Source: Salticus scenicus
Taxonomy: Eukaryota; Arthropoda; Arachnida; Araneae; Salticidae
Length of the DNA: 64,000 nt
NCBI GenBank assembly: GCA_963930645.1
Contig: OZ005661.1
Location: 238,443,861 to 238,507,860, forward strand
Direction of reading: 5' to 3'
Under the pieces are notes generated by a model. It did not search any database. It was given only the letters and a program-made list of their open reading frames with translations, and was not told the origin of the DNA. Of this stretch, positions 46,879-58,485 are shown in pieces; the stretch's first letter is position 1, and each line of letters starts with the position of its first letter. The position numbers were made by a program, and so were the translations under genes.

Positions 46879-47928
46879 TACCTGTAACCGTTTTTTATGT
46901 TAGAATAAAAATTAAGATAAATCTTATTTCATTTCGTGTGATGTTTATTGTTTATTTTTATTACAAAGCAACTATTATTTAAAAAAAAAAAAAAAAAATC
47001 AATACCTTATAACTTGATAAGATCGAACCCAAAGTCTGCATTTAAATCTTCTGAGAATGAAAAAGAAAAATCTTTCTTTTTTATCGACAAGCACAATAGT
47101 GTCCTCTAAAATAAACATATTAGCATTCCTTTTATTATTATTATTATTTTTTTTTCCATACTATTTTATTTTTCACACTTACCGCTACTATTGATCAACT
47201 TAAAGTAATCATTAAACTAGAACATAAACCCTATCAGTTTTCATCACTTTCGAAATAAGAAAAAGGAAAAAATAATTCATCACAAAAATCGCGAAAAATA
47301 ATACCCGGAAGCAAAAATCTTTTACACATGACGTCTTTTTCCAAGAAATTTAAATCCTTAAAAGAATATTCTGACAGTTGTTTTTGTAGGTGTCAATAAT
47401 GGCCAGCGAGTCTGTTCTGTTGCATTATTTTCTAGGTTGTTGTAGAGTTCAAACTTAATGTTCGACAGTAATCTAAATTAAAGGTCGAATTTTATGATTT
47501 TGGTAATAAAATCAGATGGAAATGAAACCCCTAGATTGGAAGTTTAAAATGGAAATTTAGGGTTATCACGAAATTTTCTTAAACGGATTACTTTAATGCC
47601 AACCTGAAAAATGAAGTACTTTATTAAAATAACTACTTTTTGTTTTAGGACGACAGGTCGTGTTATTTCAATCAGAGAGCTTCGTTAGCAGTTTTTACGT
47701 ATCACCCTGAATTGAACGTGCAAACATTTATGTTTTTATCCAAATTCATACAGCTGAAAGTTTCTCATTTTATCTATCGAGAGTTTTAGTCCAGATTATT
47801 GGGTTTTATCAAAAATTAATACACTTATTAATCATACTTATTAATCATGACAAAATTTAACTAACGCCGTATTTTTTACTTCAATCGGATAATTGATTCA
47901 AAAGATATCAAATAAAAATCCCATTTTA

Positions 47929-49126
47929 ACTTTAAAACAACGAGATATATAAATTAGAGTGCTGATTCAATGGATGAAGGATTAGCTTTCCGTGGTTCAA
48001 GATGAATCACGTGACATGCTCCAATAGGTTGCTGTGTTTGGCCCTTCGTCGCTATTTTGGCATTTAAAATACTATCAGTTCGACAAATTACCAATATCCG
48101 CAATTGTAATGAAATGCTCGCCCTCTGGTGGGCTAAGGTGAAATTACAATAAACATGGTTTAATTCGAATTCCATACAGCCGCCATTGCTTGCCGATATT
48201 TAGTTTCACATATATTTATTGAATAAAAATGAATAAATACGGTAAAAAAGATAACACATACTTTTGTGTGCCACAGTGTAACTCCAAAGGATCAAGAAAT
48301 CCAGAATTGAGCTTCCATTTATTTCCAAATGACAAATTTAAAATTTCAGTTGCTTCGGCTAATGGAAGTAAAGAATTAATCAGATGATTTGAAATTAATA
48401 TTTGTTCAACTTCAGTTAAAAATCTACTTCCGATCGAACTTTGAATAAACTGAAGTATTTTTTCCAAAAGCAATCAATTTTCCATAATGTAATGGCGGAG
48501 AAATTATAGTACGAATATTAAGTAGAATAACAAAGGAACACAAGGAACACTAATGGAACACACGTGGCTATGTTTACTAACAACTGCAGTGTTCACAAAG
48601 CGCCGTCTATCGATCATTACAAACGCGGATTATTAGAGAACATGACAGTCCTATGATTGAAATAAATTGTTTTTAAAATAATTTTACACATATTTCACAT
48701 TTTAATAAATAATAAAATACCTTTTTTTTTTTTTATCGTTACTCAACAAAGTTTAAAAGTGTTTATAAAAGAAAATTAAACTTTTGAAGAGCTAAATTTA
48801 ACAACAAGTAATAATTTTTCAACTATTTTTAAGCATTTCGTCGGTTAAAGTTCAACTACACGAAATAAAAAAGAAGTAAAATCGAAATCAAAATGATTTA
48901 GAAAAAAAGAATATTAAACTACGTAAGTAAACAAAAATATTGGCGTTTATGACTTATGCGAAGAACAATCTCCAAACCGTTGCCATAGAAATTTACTGAA
49001 AATAAGCTGTTGCCAAGGGAACCACCGAATACGCAGGTGCAAGGAGAGCATGTCACATGACTCATCTTGGACCTTCTCAAGGGTTACCATTTATCACTCT
49101 ACTTTATATATCTCGTTGCTTTAAAA
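47929..49126. mobile_element. Element with inverted termini of about 95 bp, split by the THAP transposon
   Basis: Left 47929-48025 and right 49045-49126 are inverse. Shared blocks are TTTAAA.CAACGAGATATATAAA, TAGAGTG, and CAAGATGA.TCA.GTGACATGCTC. Removal of the THAP element 48096-48630 leaves about 660 bp of unique AT-rich centre. No transposase. The Mutator-like length of the termini is suggestive only; no target duplication was identified. Confidence 0.7.
48096..48630 (+). mobile_element. THAP-containing non-autonomous DNA transposon, copy 2
   Basis: Nearly identical to copy 1 (39479-40006). The left terminus is ATCCGCAATTGTAATGA, the right TCATTACAAACGCGGAT. The THAP fragment (48231-48387) has the same frame and stop. 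A few short insertions near 48530 distinguish it. It is inserted in the element 47929-49126. High identity between the copies indicates recent movement. Confidence 0.75.
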
Positions 49127-49262
49127 TTATAAAAAGAAAAAAAAAAACAAATTGATGCCAAAAATAACATATATATTTTATGTCAGAAAAAGAAGAAAAA
49201 AATGAGCGTGAAAACATTTTTCTAATTAAAATAAAATTGAGAATAATCGTACTTAAGAAAAG

Positions 49263-49435
49263 AAGCAGCTTCAAGATGGAACCCCTTGGCGAATTGTTAA
49301 ATTTGTCACCAAAGTAGCTGGGACATTTCTCTTCAAAAACTTTACTTACGTAATTGCGATAGACATTTTAATTCATCGCCAAAATGACAACGAAAATTTA
49401 AAAGCCGCCAAGGGGCTCCTATGCTACAGCTATAC
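49263..49435. mobile_element. Small inverted-repeat MITE (CCCCTTGGCG family)
   Basis: GGAACCCCTTGGCGAATTGT..AAATTTGTC on the left pairs with the inverse of ACGAAAATTTAAAAGCC, then GCCAAGGGGCTCC on the right, extending to GCAGCTTCAAGAT and its partner CTATGCTACAGC. Related half-ends occur near 40-105 and 6130-6200. Confidence 0.6.
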
Positions 49436-49899
49436 CAAAGAAATTTTAAGAAATTAATATAGCGACCGATGCTAGGGAATGAAACACAGTTATTACATGT
49501 CTTTGTATAGAAGTATAGATTAGAATAAATCCTTTCATGATAAATTAAATTCTGATATGTGCAGAATTTTATATCTATTTCGTAGAAAACAAAAATAGGA
49601 TTAGGTTTTATTTTACATCATTTATTTACTTTGTGCATATACATTTATTATTAAAACGAATATTCGCTCATATGGCTTCTTTTTACTTGCCATATTTCTG
49701 TATGCACCATCGCCTGAGGAAAGTATTTATGAGCCTGCACTCACTGTCATATGAATCACATTTCTCAATCTACAGGATGCCCTCTACCTCTCCTAGATAT
49801 TCTAAAACGTGGTATGGAAATATCCTGTTTAACTTAGTATACGATTGGTAATTTTAAATGTATTGCGCTTAGTGCAAGTTGCTTTATTATTATTATTAT

Positions 49900-50270
49900 T
49901 ATTATTTTAGGACTGAGGATTATTAGTCTCAATCTGCGGATTTTTGCGTTGTCGATTTCGATAGTTGGACATTTGTCGAAATCTAAAATTTATCGAAAAT
50001 ATAATTGAATAATTCGAAAGCGATGTTATAATTTGAAAAAAAAAAAAAAAAAAAAAAAAAAACTAATAGTTCTCCGTCCTAAACTAAATTCTGCTTTTGC
50101 CAGAATTTCATCAAAATCCTTTTTTTTATTATTATTATTTTAGGACTGAGGATTATTAGTCTCAATCTGCGGATTTTTACGATACCAGTTTTACGATTGT
50201 TGGACATTTATCGAAATCTAAAATTTATCGAAAATATAATTGAATAATTTGAAAGCAATGTTATAATTTG

Positions 50271-50303
<33 letters not shown>

Positions 50304-50509
50304 AATAGTTCTCCGTCCTAAACTAAATTCTGCTTTTGCCAGAATTTCATCAAAATCCTTTTTTTTATTATTATTATTTTAGGACTGAGGATTATTAGTC
50401 TCAATCTGCGGATTTTTACGATACCAGTTTTACGATTGTTGGACATTTATCGAAATCTAAAATTTATCGAAAATATAATTGAATAATTTGAAAGCAATGT
50501 TATAATTTG

Positions 50510-50541
<32 letters not shown>

Positions 50542-50610
50542 AATAGTTCTCCGTCCTAAACTAAATTCTGCTTTTGCCAGAATTTCATCAAATCATTTTT
50601 TTTTTCTTTC
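49900..50610. repeat. Three tandem copies of a 235-bp hairpin element
   Basis: Units start with AGGACTGAGGATTATTAG at about 49909, 50142 and 50381 (periods 233 and 239). Units 2 and 3 are almost identical; unit 1 has several differences. Within each unit the start (TTTAGGACTGAGGATTATTA) and a later segment (CTAATAGTTCTCCGTCCTAA) are imperfect inverses. Each unit also holds a long A-run of 21-28 bp and a (TTA)n link. It looks like a MITE that was tandemly amplified. Confidence 0.85.
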
Positions 50611-50744
50611 TTTGAAAGAAAAATAAAAGGAAATTAATAATAATCAGTATAGAAACAAACACTATCGAAAAAGTTTTTTTGAATAATTTTGAATTTGGAA
50701 ATAAAAAACGCGCGTGTAAAATGAAAAAAAAAAAAAAAAAAAAT

Positions 50745-52836
50745 CTGATGTGGGCACCACATGACTTCCTTATACACTTTTAGAAATATACATAATGCTA
50801 AAAAACATTGTCACTGGAGCCGAAACATTTGGCTAAAAATATTTAAAAAAAATGCATGCATACGTAAAAAAAATAAAAAATAAAATTGTGCCTTGGGGGG
50901 GACTCATATCAAAGTTGTGCCTTGGGGGGGGGACTCATGTCAAAGTTGTACCTTGGGGGGGACTCATGTCAAAGTTGTGCCTTGGGGGGGGACTCATGTG
51001 CCTTGGGGGGACTCATGTCAAAGTTGTACCTTGGGGGGACTCATGTCAAAGCTGTGCCTTGGGGGGACTCATGTGCCTTGGAGGGGACTCATGTCAAAGC
51101 TGTGCCTCGGGGGGACTCATGTCAAAGTTGTACCTTGGGGGGGACTCATGTCAAAGTCGTGCCTTGGGGAGGGGACTCATGTCAAAGTTGTGCCTTAGGG
51201 GGGGACTCATGTCAAAGTTGTGCATTGGGGGGGACTCATGTCAAAGTTCTGCCTTGGGGGGGGACTCATGTCAAAGTTGTGCCTTGGGGGGACTCATGTC
51301 AAAGTTGTGCCTTGGGGGGGACTCATGTTAAAGTTGTGCCTTGAGGGGGACTCGTGTGCCTTGGGGGGCACTCATGTCAAAGTTGTGCCTTGGGGGGGAC
51401 TCATGTCAAAGCTGTGCCTCGGGGGGACTCATGTCAAAGTTGTACCTTGGGGGGGACTCATGTCAAAGTCGTGCCTTGGGGAGGGGACTCATGTCAAAGT
51501 TGTGCCTTAGGGGGGGACTCATGTCAAAGTTGTGCATTGGGGGGGACTCATGTCAAAGTTCTGCCTTGGGGGGGGACTCATGTCAAAGTTGTGCCTTGGG
51601 GGGACTCATGTCAAAGTTGTGCCTTGGGGGGGGACTCATGTCAAAGTTGTGCCTTGAGGGGGACTCGTGTGCCTTGGGGGGCACTCATGTCAAAGTTGTA
51701 CCTTGGGGGGACTCATGTCAAAGCTGTGCCTTGGGGGGACTCATGTCAAAGCTGTGCCTTGGGGGGACTCATGTGCCTTGGAGGGGACTCATGTCAAAGT
51801 TGTACCTTGGGGAGGGGACTCATGTCAAAGTTGTGCCTTGGGGGGGACTCATGTCAAAGCTGTGCCTCGGGGGGACTCATGTCAAAGTTGTACCTTGGGG
51901 GGGACTCATGTCAAAGTCGTGCCTTGGGGAGGGGACTCATGTCAAAGTTGTGCCTTAGGGGGGGACTCATGTCAAAGTTGTGCATTGGGGGGGACTCATG
52001 TCAAAGTTCTGCCTTGGGGGGGGACTCATGTCAAAGTTGTGCCTTGGGGGGACTCATGTCAAAGTTGTGCCTTGGGGGGGGACTCATGTCAAAGTTGTGC
52101 CTTGAGGGGGACTCGTGTGCCTTGGGGGGCACTCATGTCAAAGTTGTACCTTGGGGAGGGGACTCATGTCAAAGTTGTGCCTTGGGGGGACTCATGTCAA
52201 AGTTGTACCTTGGGGGGGGACTCATGTCAAAGTCGTGCCTTGGGGAGGGGACTCATGTCAAAGTTGTGTCTTGGGGGGGGGACTCATGTCAAAGTTGTGC
52301 CTTGGGGGGGGGCTCATGTCAACGTGTTCTGAACTTTTCTGAAAGTTTCAAATGTCTAGCTAGTCGAGAAGTCAGTTAAATTGCAAAATTTGTCCGAACC
52401 GTTTTTTAGCTATTACCGTTTTTTGATACATTTTGCCCATTATGAACCTAATTTTCCTAAATATCTCCAAAACGGAAAATCATATAAAGTCCAAAAAGGT
52501 AGGTGCAGAACTAGATGTTATAACAAACCTATGTACCAATTCGCAACTTTCTACGTCCAACCGTTTTTGAGTTATGCGACCTACACCCACACCCACACAC
52601 CCACACACAGACACACATACATACAGACGTCACGAAAAATCGTGTAAAGTCGCTTATATCTCTAAAACGAGAGCTCGTGTTAAGACGACACTTGCAGGTG
52701 TGCAACTAGACATCATGACAGTCACACGTATAAATTGGCAACATTCAGCGATCATTCGTTTTCGAGCAATGTGAAATACAAAATCCATTTCGCAAATCGG
52801 GATTACTATACTTCCTTATACTTTGTATAAGGAAGT
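50745..52836 (-). mobile_element. Hairpin-ended (Helentron-like) element, CTTCCTTATAC type, with minisatellite cargo
   Basis: Left (3') end: A-run, ATCTG, then a perfect ATGTGG-GCA-CCACAT hairpin (50748-50762) and CTTCCTTATAC (50765-50775). Right (5') end: a perfect 12-bp stem ACTTCCTTATAC/GTATAAGGAAGT with TTT loop (52810-52836). The subterminal word equals the hairpin arm. Next to the right hairpin are the family block and a CACACCCACA microsatellite (52584-52622). The cargo is the minisatellite at 50891-52325. Confidence 0.7.
50891..52325. repeat. G-rich minisatellite, about fifty units of 28-30 bp
   Basis: Unit: CTTGGGGGGGACTCATGTCA then AAGTTGTGC, with the G-run varying from about 5 to 9. 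A higher-order block beginning GTGCCTCGGGGGGACTCATG recurs near 51110, 51417 and 51867 with the same chain of variant units. The unit lacks stop codons in all three plus frames, so open frames of up to 341 codons appear. They switch register at each change of G-run length and are not genes. The regular G-runs could form quadruplexes. Confidence 0.95.
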
Positions 52837-52844
52837 AAAAAAAA

Positions 52845-53037
52845 GAAAAGAAAAAAAGAAAAGAAAGAAACAAGATAATTAAGTTTTGATTTGAGTGGGT
52901 AATTTAAGGATTTCATCGATATATTAACTTTTTTGTTGTAAATTGTTTTTAATAAATTAAAATGCGGATATCATAATTGCGCTAGTAAAGACCGAGAAAC
53001 GTCCGAGTTACTTCGGTCCAAAGGAGACCTATACTAA

Positions 53038-53073
<36 letters not shown>

Positions 53074-53455
53074 GAACTTACTTAAAGCAATCAGGGATGT
53101 ATTTTGAAATTTATTAATTAGTTTTTTTTTTTTTTTTTTTTTTTTTTTGGGGGGGGGGGAATTTAAAAAGAGCATGTCTATGTAAAAATTTGAAAAAAAA
53201 AAAAAAAAAAAAAAAACAAGATTTTTTTTTTTTTTTTAAATATATATTTCCGTACATACTTTAATTGAACCAGGCATTCGACTTTCCTTCTTTCCAACCA
53301 TTGTTCGATCGCCATAAACCTTTGCATACGCATGTTGAATATATTATCACATTATCTATTAAAATTATGAATTCGCATCATCAAAATTTCAAATTGTAAT
53401 AAAGATAAATAATTACACGAGTAATTACAATTACGCATTACATGATAATAAAGCG
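52845..53455. other. AT-rich stretch with long T and A runs, no gene seen
   Basis: T-runs near 53041-53068 and 53121-53148 (the latter followed by a G-run), and A/T runs near 53191-53237. No repeat termini or frames supported. Confidence 0.4.
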
Positions 53456-53620
53456 GGTTGTTTGGTTGGGTTTAACATCGCACTGGTACTGCGCAGTGTG
53501 TAATTGGCGACGTTCTGGTACACACCCCTAAGGATGGTCCGGAGACATGCCAACACAATTTTGATCCTCCACAGAGGGGTTGACTCCCCCGCTTCGGTGA
53601 TCCCCGGAGATATAATTTGG
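53455..53620 (-). repeat. SINE, 5'-truncated copy
   Basis: It matches the 3' half of the complete SINE at 58486-58805 in the same orientation: GGTTGGGTTTAACATCGCAC, GCGCAGTG, AATTGGCGACG, CGGAGACATGCCA.CACAATT and CCCGCTTCGGTGA. The tRNA-like head is absent, as expected from 5' truncation. Confidence 0.85.
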
Positions 53621-53745
53621 ATTATAATAAAATGGAAAATCACATTTTAACAATCTGAAATTTGTCTAGAAACAAGAAAGATGGGGGCTGGCATAGGTTA
53701 TGAAACAAATTTTAACTCTACCTAAAAGAAATCACATTGGCATAC

Positions 53746-54040
53746 CAGGGGTCGATCCAGGCAAAAATTGGGTCCCCTTTGCTGCCCCTTCACAAAATTC
53801 CACATAATAAAAGGGGACCCTTCACAAAATTTAAATTTATGAAATGAGCCTTTTTATTTTATAAAAGTGATCGTTTTCTATATTTTCAGTATTTTTAATT
53901 AATTGGTTCAATTTGATATTTAAAAACTACTTAGAATGACTGTTAAAATGGAAGATTTTACACGATTTTTTTTTTTTACAAAAATAAATAAAAATTTCAC
54001 AAAAAGGGGACCCAAAATTTAAAACCTGGATCGACCCCTG
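53746..54040. mobile_element. MITE with CAGGGGTCGATCCAGG termini
   Basis: It starts CAGGGGTCGATCCAGG and ends CCTGGATCGACCCCTG, perfect 16-bp inverted termini. CATAC flanks both sides (53741-53745, 54041-54045), a 5-bp duplication. GGGTCCCC words lie just inside each end. A CAGGG start with a 5-bp duplication is compatible with the hAT5 group but not proof. Confidence 0.8.
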
Positions 54041-54045
54041 CATAC

Positions 54046-54680
54046 ACTTTGACATGCACTCGATGTGCACTTCGTAAATTTAAATTTCCTTATCAAATAA
54101 TACTTCCGCCATTCTTTAGGGATGCATTCTAGTAAAAGATATTCTTCATGGTAAAACCACAGATTTAAAAAAAAAAAAATTAAAAAAAGTTAAAAATTAA
54201 AGTGAAAGCGGAAATTTAACAAAAGATAAAGTATCACCTCTTTGTAGACCACTATTACAGAATTTGCATAAAATATTAAACAGGTTTTGGAATCGGTCGA
54301 TCATTCCACAAACGTTTTAGCATTAAGAGAATTACAAAAATTAATTACAGAGAAAAAAAAGACGAAATGGAAAAAACAATTAAGGAGGAACGATTTTTGG
54401 AAATTCATTGGAAAAAAAAAAGACATAACCAACAGCGTGAGTATCATTTTTATTATTAATATTTTTATTGACAAACCCTTTCAGGGGCGGTGGTTGCATA
54501 GTGCAACCACAAATTGTAATTAAAAATTGCAAAAACTGTCTCCGGAAATTTTTTATAAAAATTTTCTTGTATAACTTAGAGACGAACAACTTCATTTGTT
54601 TCTTGTCTTTTAATATTGTTGGTGAATTCTGGTGACTGTTGATTTTAAATGACGAAAATTTGCTTGCCCCTGAAAGGATC
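54046..54680. other. AT-rich stretch, no gene seen
   Basis: Open frames on both strands (54287-54523 and 54380-54733) are lysine- and phenylalanine-rich with no recognisable motif. A short GGTTGCATAGTGCAACC palindrome lies at 54491-54507. Nothing else supported. Confidence 0.35.
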
Positions 54681-56002
54681 AAGTAGGGGAGAGTGGGGAT
54701 GAATGGGACGCAGGATGAATGGGACAGTAGCAAAATTTTTATGTTTTACATGCACCAGAAACTTGACAATTTTTCTGATATATGGCAGTAATGAGGTCAT
54801 TCATCAAGTGTACTTTCAGAATTGTGCTATCTATAGAAGGGCAAAAAAAAAAATTAAAGTGTCTTTTTCTGCTGCCAAAATAACTTTTACTGATTCAAGT
54901 AGGTAGTAGTTAAGATATTAACTATTTGCTTAAAGTTAATATAACTCTTATATGAGGAAAAGGCATAATATTTTATTTTGTTTATGATATTCAAGAAGAA
55001 TATTGATAATTGTTCATTAAACATATTTCCTGTTTTATATGGTCATGTGGTGGTGGATATGAATGGGACAGTTTGAATGGGGATGAATGGGACATTCCCC
55101 ACTATGTTTTAATTTAAAATTGTACACAAGAATTATATTAAAACAAATCGTAAATAGATTTTCAATAGTTTTATAACCTGTAGTTCAGTAGTTATAACAT
55201 GGAATTATAAAAATAGTATGGATTTAGAGAAAAAAAGATTAAAATTAATTGTTCCGATTTTTGTTTATAATAATTATGATTAAAAAACGATATAAGTTAG
55301 AATATTCAATGCAACTTAAATCAACAATATCAATAAAAAAAAAAATAAATAAATAAATAAACTAATAATAATTGGATTAAAATCACAATTTCAATCAAGC
55401 TAATTCAATAAATCCTGGTGATTATTAATATAATACAGAATATAATGCTTATTTTTCCCGATCAGTCGGAAACAAAAATTTATCTAGATAATTTGTACTC
55501 TATTATAATGATTTATATCTTTCTAGTGTCTTATTTATTTATTTATTTTTAGATTAAATCTCATTAGATTAAATTACCAAAGCCTAAAGCACTAGGAACT
55601 GTGCGAACCAAAGGACTTTTGCCTTTCGATGTTAATTTGAGTCAATACATCAGTTTTTGTAAATTTCAGTAAATCCACAGTGTGTAATAAAATCACTTAA
55701 ACCAATTTAACTTTAAAAATTTATTTACTTTCCATTTTGTTTTCTTTTCTTTGTTAACTCCAGTCCTGTCCCATTCATCCTCACATGTGGGGCTGAATGG
55801 GACAATGCACATGCATGTAAATTTTTTTTTTTTTTTTTATTAATTAAAAATGATAACTTTTTTTTTTAAGTTAGTATGTTTATATGTAACTGATTACTGA
55901 AGTGTGCTTATGAGCAATGTTACAAAATTCTGAATTACATATGGTGAACGTTATTAATAAAAACATGAAAAATGTCCCATTCATCCCCACTCTCCCCAAC
56001 TT
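54681..56002. mobile_element. DNA transposon with GGGGAGAGTGGGGATGAA termini (1.3 kb)
   Basis: The left terminus 54686-54709 and the right terminus 55974-55997 are perfect 24-bp inverses (GGGGAGAGTGGGGATGAA, then TGGGAC). They possibly extend 5 bp outward with one mismatch. The GATGAATGGGAC word recurs inside near 54713, 55063, 55080 and, inverted, near 55768. No transposase frame is recognisable. The superfamily is not determined because no clear target duplication is seen. Confidence 0.75.
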
Positions 56003-57500
56003 AACACAACATAAATTTTCCTAAAAGTATCAAGAATGTTCTAAGAGAGGGATTCTATGGTTATGTACAAACTTGCAGCAGAGGTCGAGAACATTACAAG
56101 GATTGAGAATTGTATATGAATCCATGACCGCAAACGTCATTTTAACCCTTTTAGAACTGGTTGGTTTTAGTTATTTTTTGACAATAAAATACAGATAACT
56201 CTGCATACTGTGTAAATTTTAAATTTCATTATTTTGTAAAATCTCGTACAATGTTCGTATTAATGCAATCAGTGCGGTAAAATACATTGATGAAAAACAG
56301 AATTTTTATTACATATGTTTATTTATGTAAACCTTAGCGTGTAAAAACTGTTTTTTTTAATGCAAAGTTCGAGAACCACACCATATCTGAATTTGATTGT
56401 TAAATAATTATAAGATAAAAAACTTTTGATAAACTATGTTTTTAAATTTTTTGTTGAATCATAGCTATAGAACTAAACTAACTACATTAGCACTTTATCA
56501 ATGCGTATTGTTACGAAATTGTAAATAATTGTATTTATTTTTGTATAAATTCTTTCAAAGAGGCTTCGTAAGTTGATAAAATGTCAATTTCCTGCATTTC
56601 CAGCTTTTTTTGTTTGCGTTAAAATAGCTTAATCTTCCCTTTAAAACGCATTAAAAAGCTCCAATAGGCAGGTAATGGATTTGGCGACTTTTGGCGAGAA
56701 AATCCTTATGATCCTTTTCCTTATGATCCTTATATTATCCTCATTCCAAAGATGGACGTTCTAATGTGATTGGTTAAAGAGCTACGGGAAATTTGAATTT
56801 AAAAAAAAAAAAAGTCGGTTTTAAAAATAAAATATTAATTCTTTCCGAACAACATATATTTGCATATATCAGGAACTACATTAGCACTTTATCAATGTGT
56901 AGAAAATCTTTAAAATGATAGTGACGTCAATTTTTGCCAGATGCATAATTTAACTTTTTACAATTTTTTAACGCTCACGTTGAATTAAATGTATTTATTT
57001 TTATGTCGAAAGAAAATGAGCTCGTAAATTTTTTTTGGCAACAATCAAATTATAGCTAATATTTTAATGACTATTTTTATTGCTATTAGGAGCCTGTTAT
57101 TTTCATATTTTAATTAATCAAAAGAAAACTATTCGAAAATCTGACTTCGAAGTATTAGAATTTTCAAACTCGCGATATTAACTCCCTTTTAAATATCCTT
57201 TTGTATGTAATTATTGTTTTCCAGTCAATAATATAATATGCCAAGTTTTATCAATAGTTGGGACCTCAAAAACAACTGTAACAATTTTCTTGAAAATTGT
57301 TACATAAATCTATTTTAGATATTCTTTGTTGGGTATTACGTGGTTATTACAGGAAAATTAACAGTCATCCTTAACTTTACCAATGTTTTTTTTTTTTTTT
57401 TAAATTCGCTATGTAAACTGTATTTTATATATCTTTATACGTGCATTGTCTTTCTCTGACTGGAAACATTTTAGGTGTCTACATTATTAGGTCAGTCTTA
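56003..57500. other. AT-rich stretch, no gene seen
   Basis: The phrase ACTACATTAGCACTTTATCA followed by ATG.GTA occurs twice (about 56482 and 56875), indicating a diverged repeat of roughly 390 bp. A small AATTTTCTTGAAAATT hairpin lies near 57282-57298. No coding evidence. Confidence 0.4.
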
Positions 57501-57505
57501 TGTCT

Positions 57506-58010
57506 TCTGATCACACTATCTTAAAAAAGAATGCATATATACCGTAATGTAACAGTGGGTAAGAAAAGTCGTAGGGTTGTTTCGCAGCAAATTGTTTGTA
57601 ATTGAGATTTTAACATATTTACTTAAGGTTTATTTGAGATATCCTGCATCTGAAAGTCGGGTTTTTAGCGGTTGTTGTGGGTGTCTGTCTGTGATTCTGT
57701 TTTTCCCATAGCTCAAGAACAAATATCAGCAGCAAGTGCAGAATCGGTATTTTAAATCTATAATATAATGCAGGAGATGCTATTTGAAACGTTTTATGAT
57801 AAAGGGTTCGTATACAGGGATATTCAAATACATTACATTCAGGAGTAAAATTTCTGGTAAGTACAGCTTAACATCTTTAGATTATATTAATTGACAGACA
57901 TTCTTTATCTGCACAAACGCACATTTTGAGTAAGATATATAGTATTAAAAATATCTATTCTTCGTTTACAGGGTCACAACTTCACACAAAAAAATTGCGC
58001 AATTTTTAAA
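57506..58010 (+). mobile_element. Decayed hairpin-ended element
   Basis: The family order is kept: a decayed hairpin (ACACTATCTTAAAAAAGA), TTTAACATATTTACTTAAGG, GGGTTTTTAGCGGTTG and GTGTCTGTCTGTG. CCATAGCTCAAGAACAAATA, an ACAGGGATATTCAAA block and ACAGGGTCACAAC follow. The last blocks also occur at 34430-34700. The hairpin region resembles 16878-16905. The 3' end is not identified. Confidence 0.45.
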
Positions 58011-58485
58011 AATAGTTCGAAGGGCATTTCATGTTGTGTCATGGATTTTTATTTTATTTTATTTTTATTTTTTTAAGTACGTTGTTTCGTTTGGCACTTA
58101 TATATGCTATAGATAATATACAGAGTAGTGTCCTGCACACCCGACCCGAATCCAATAGATGAATTCAAAATCAACCCGAAAACCGACCCGAACTAGCGTT
58201 GCCAAACTTTGCTAGTTTTTTATTCAATAGTCACCAATAATCTTGAAAAAGGATATTTTGTATACATAACAGACGATGCTTTCATTCGACTTGTCTATAT
58301 GTATATCAAATATCACTTGTCAAAATTAGTGGTAACTACTGAATAAAAAAGTCCCGAAATCTGGAAACACTGCAACATATGTATTTCTTCCACATTTCAG
58401 TTTCCTTTCTCTCTTTTTTTTTTTTTTTTTTTTTTTTGCCCCTTACAAAAGTTTATTTTAAAAATCGAAATGTAATAACTATCCG

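Noticed and set aside
50852..52379. Open frames of 100-341 codons rich in GDSCQSCALGG or THVKVVPWGG
   Set aside because: They read a 28-30 bp minisatellite in three registers. Register changes follow G-run length, and there is no start context or non-repeat domain.
58130..58210. CACCCGACCCGAATCC and ACCCGAAAACCGACCCGAAC as a transposon terminus
   Set aside because: It resembles a known type of MITE start, but I found no partner end or target duplication.
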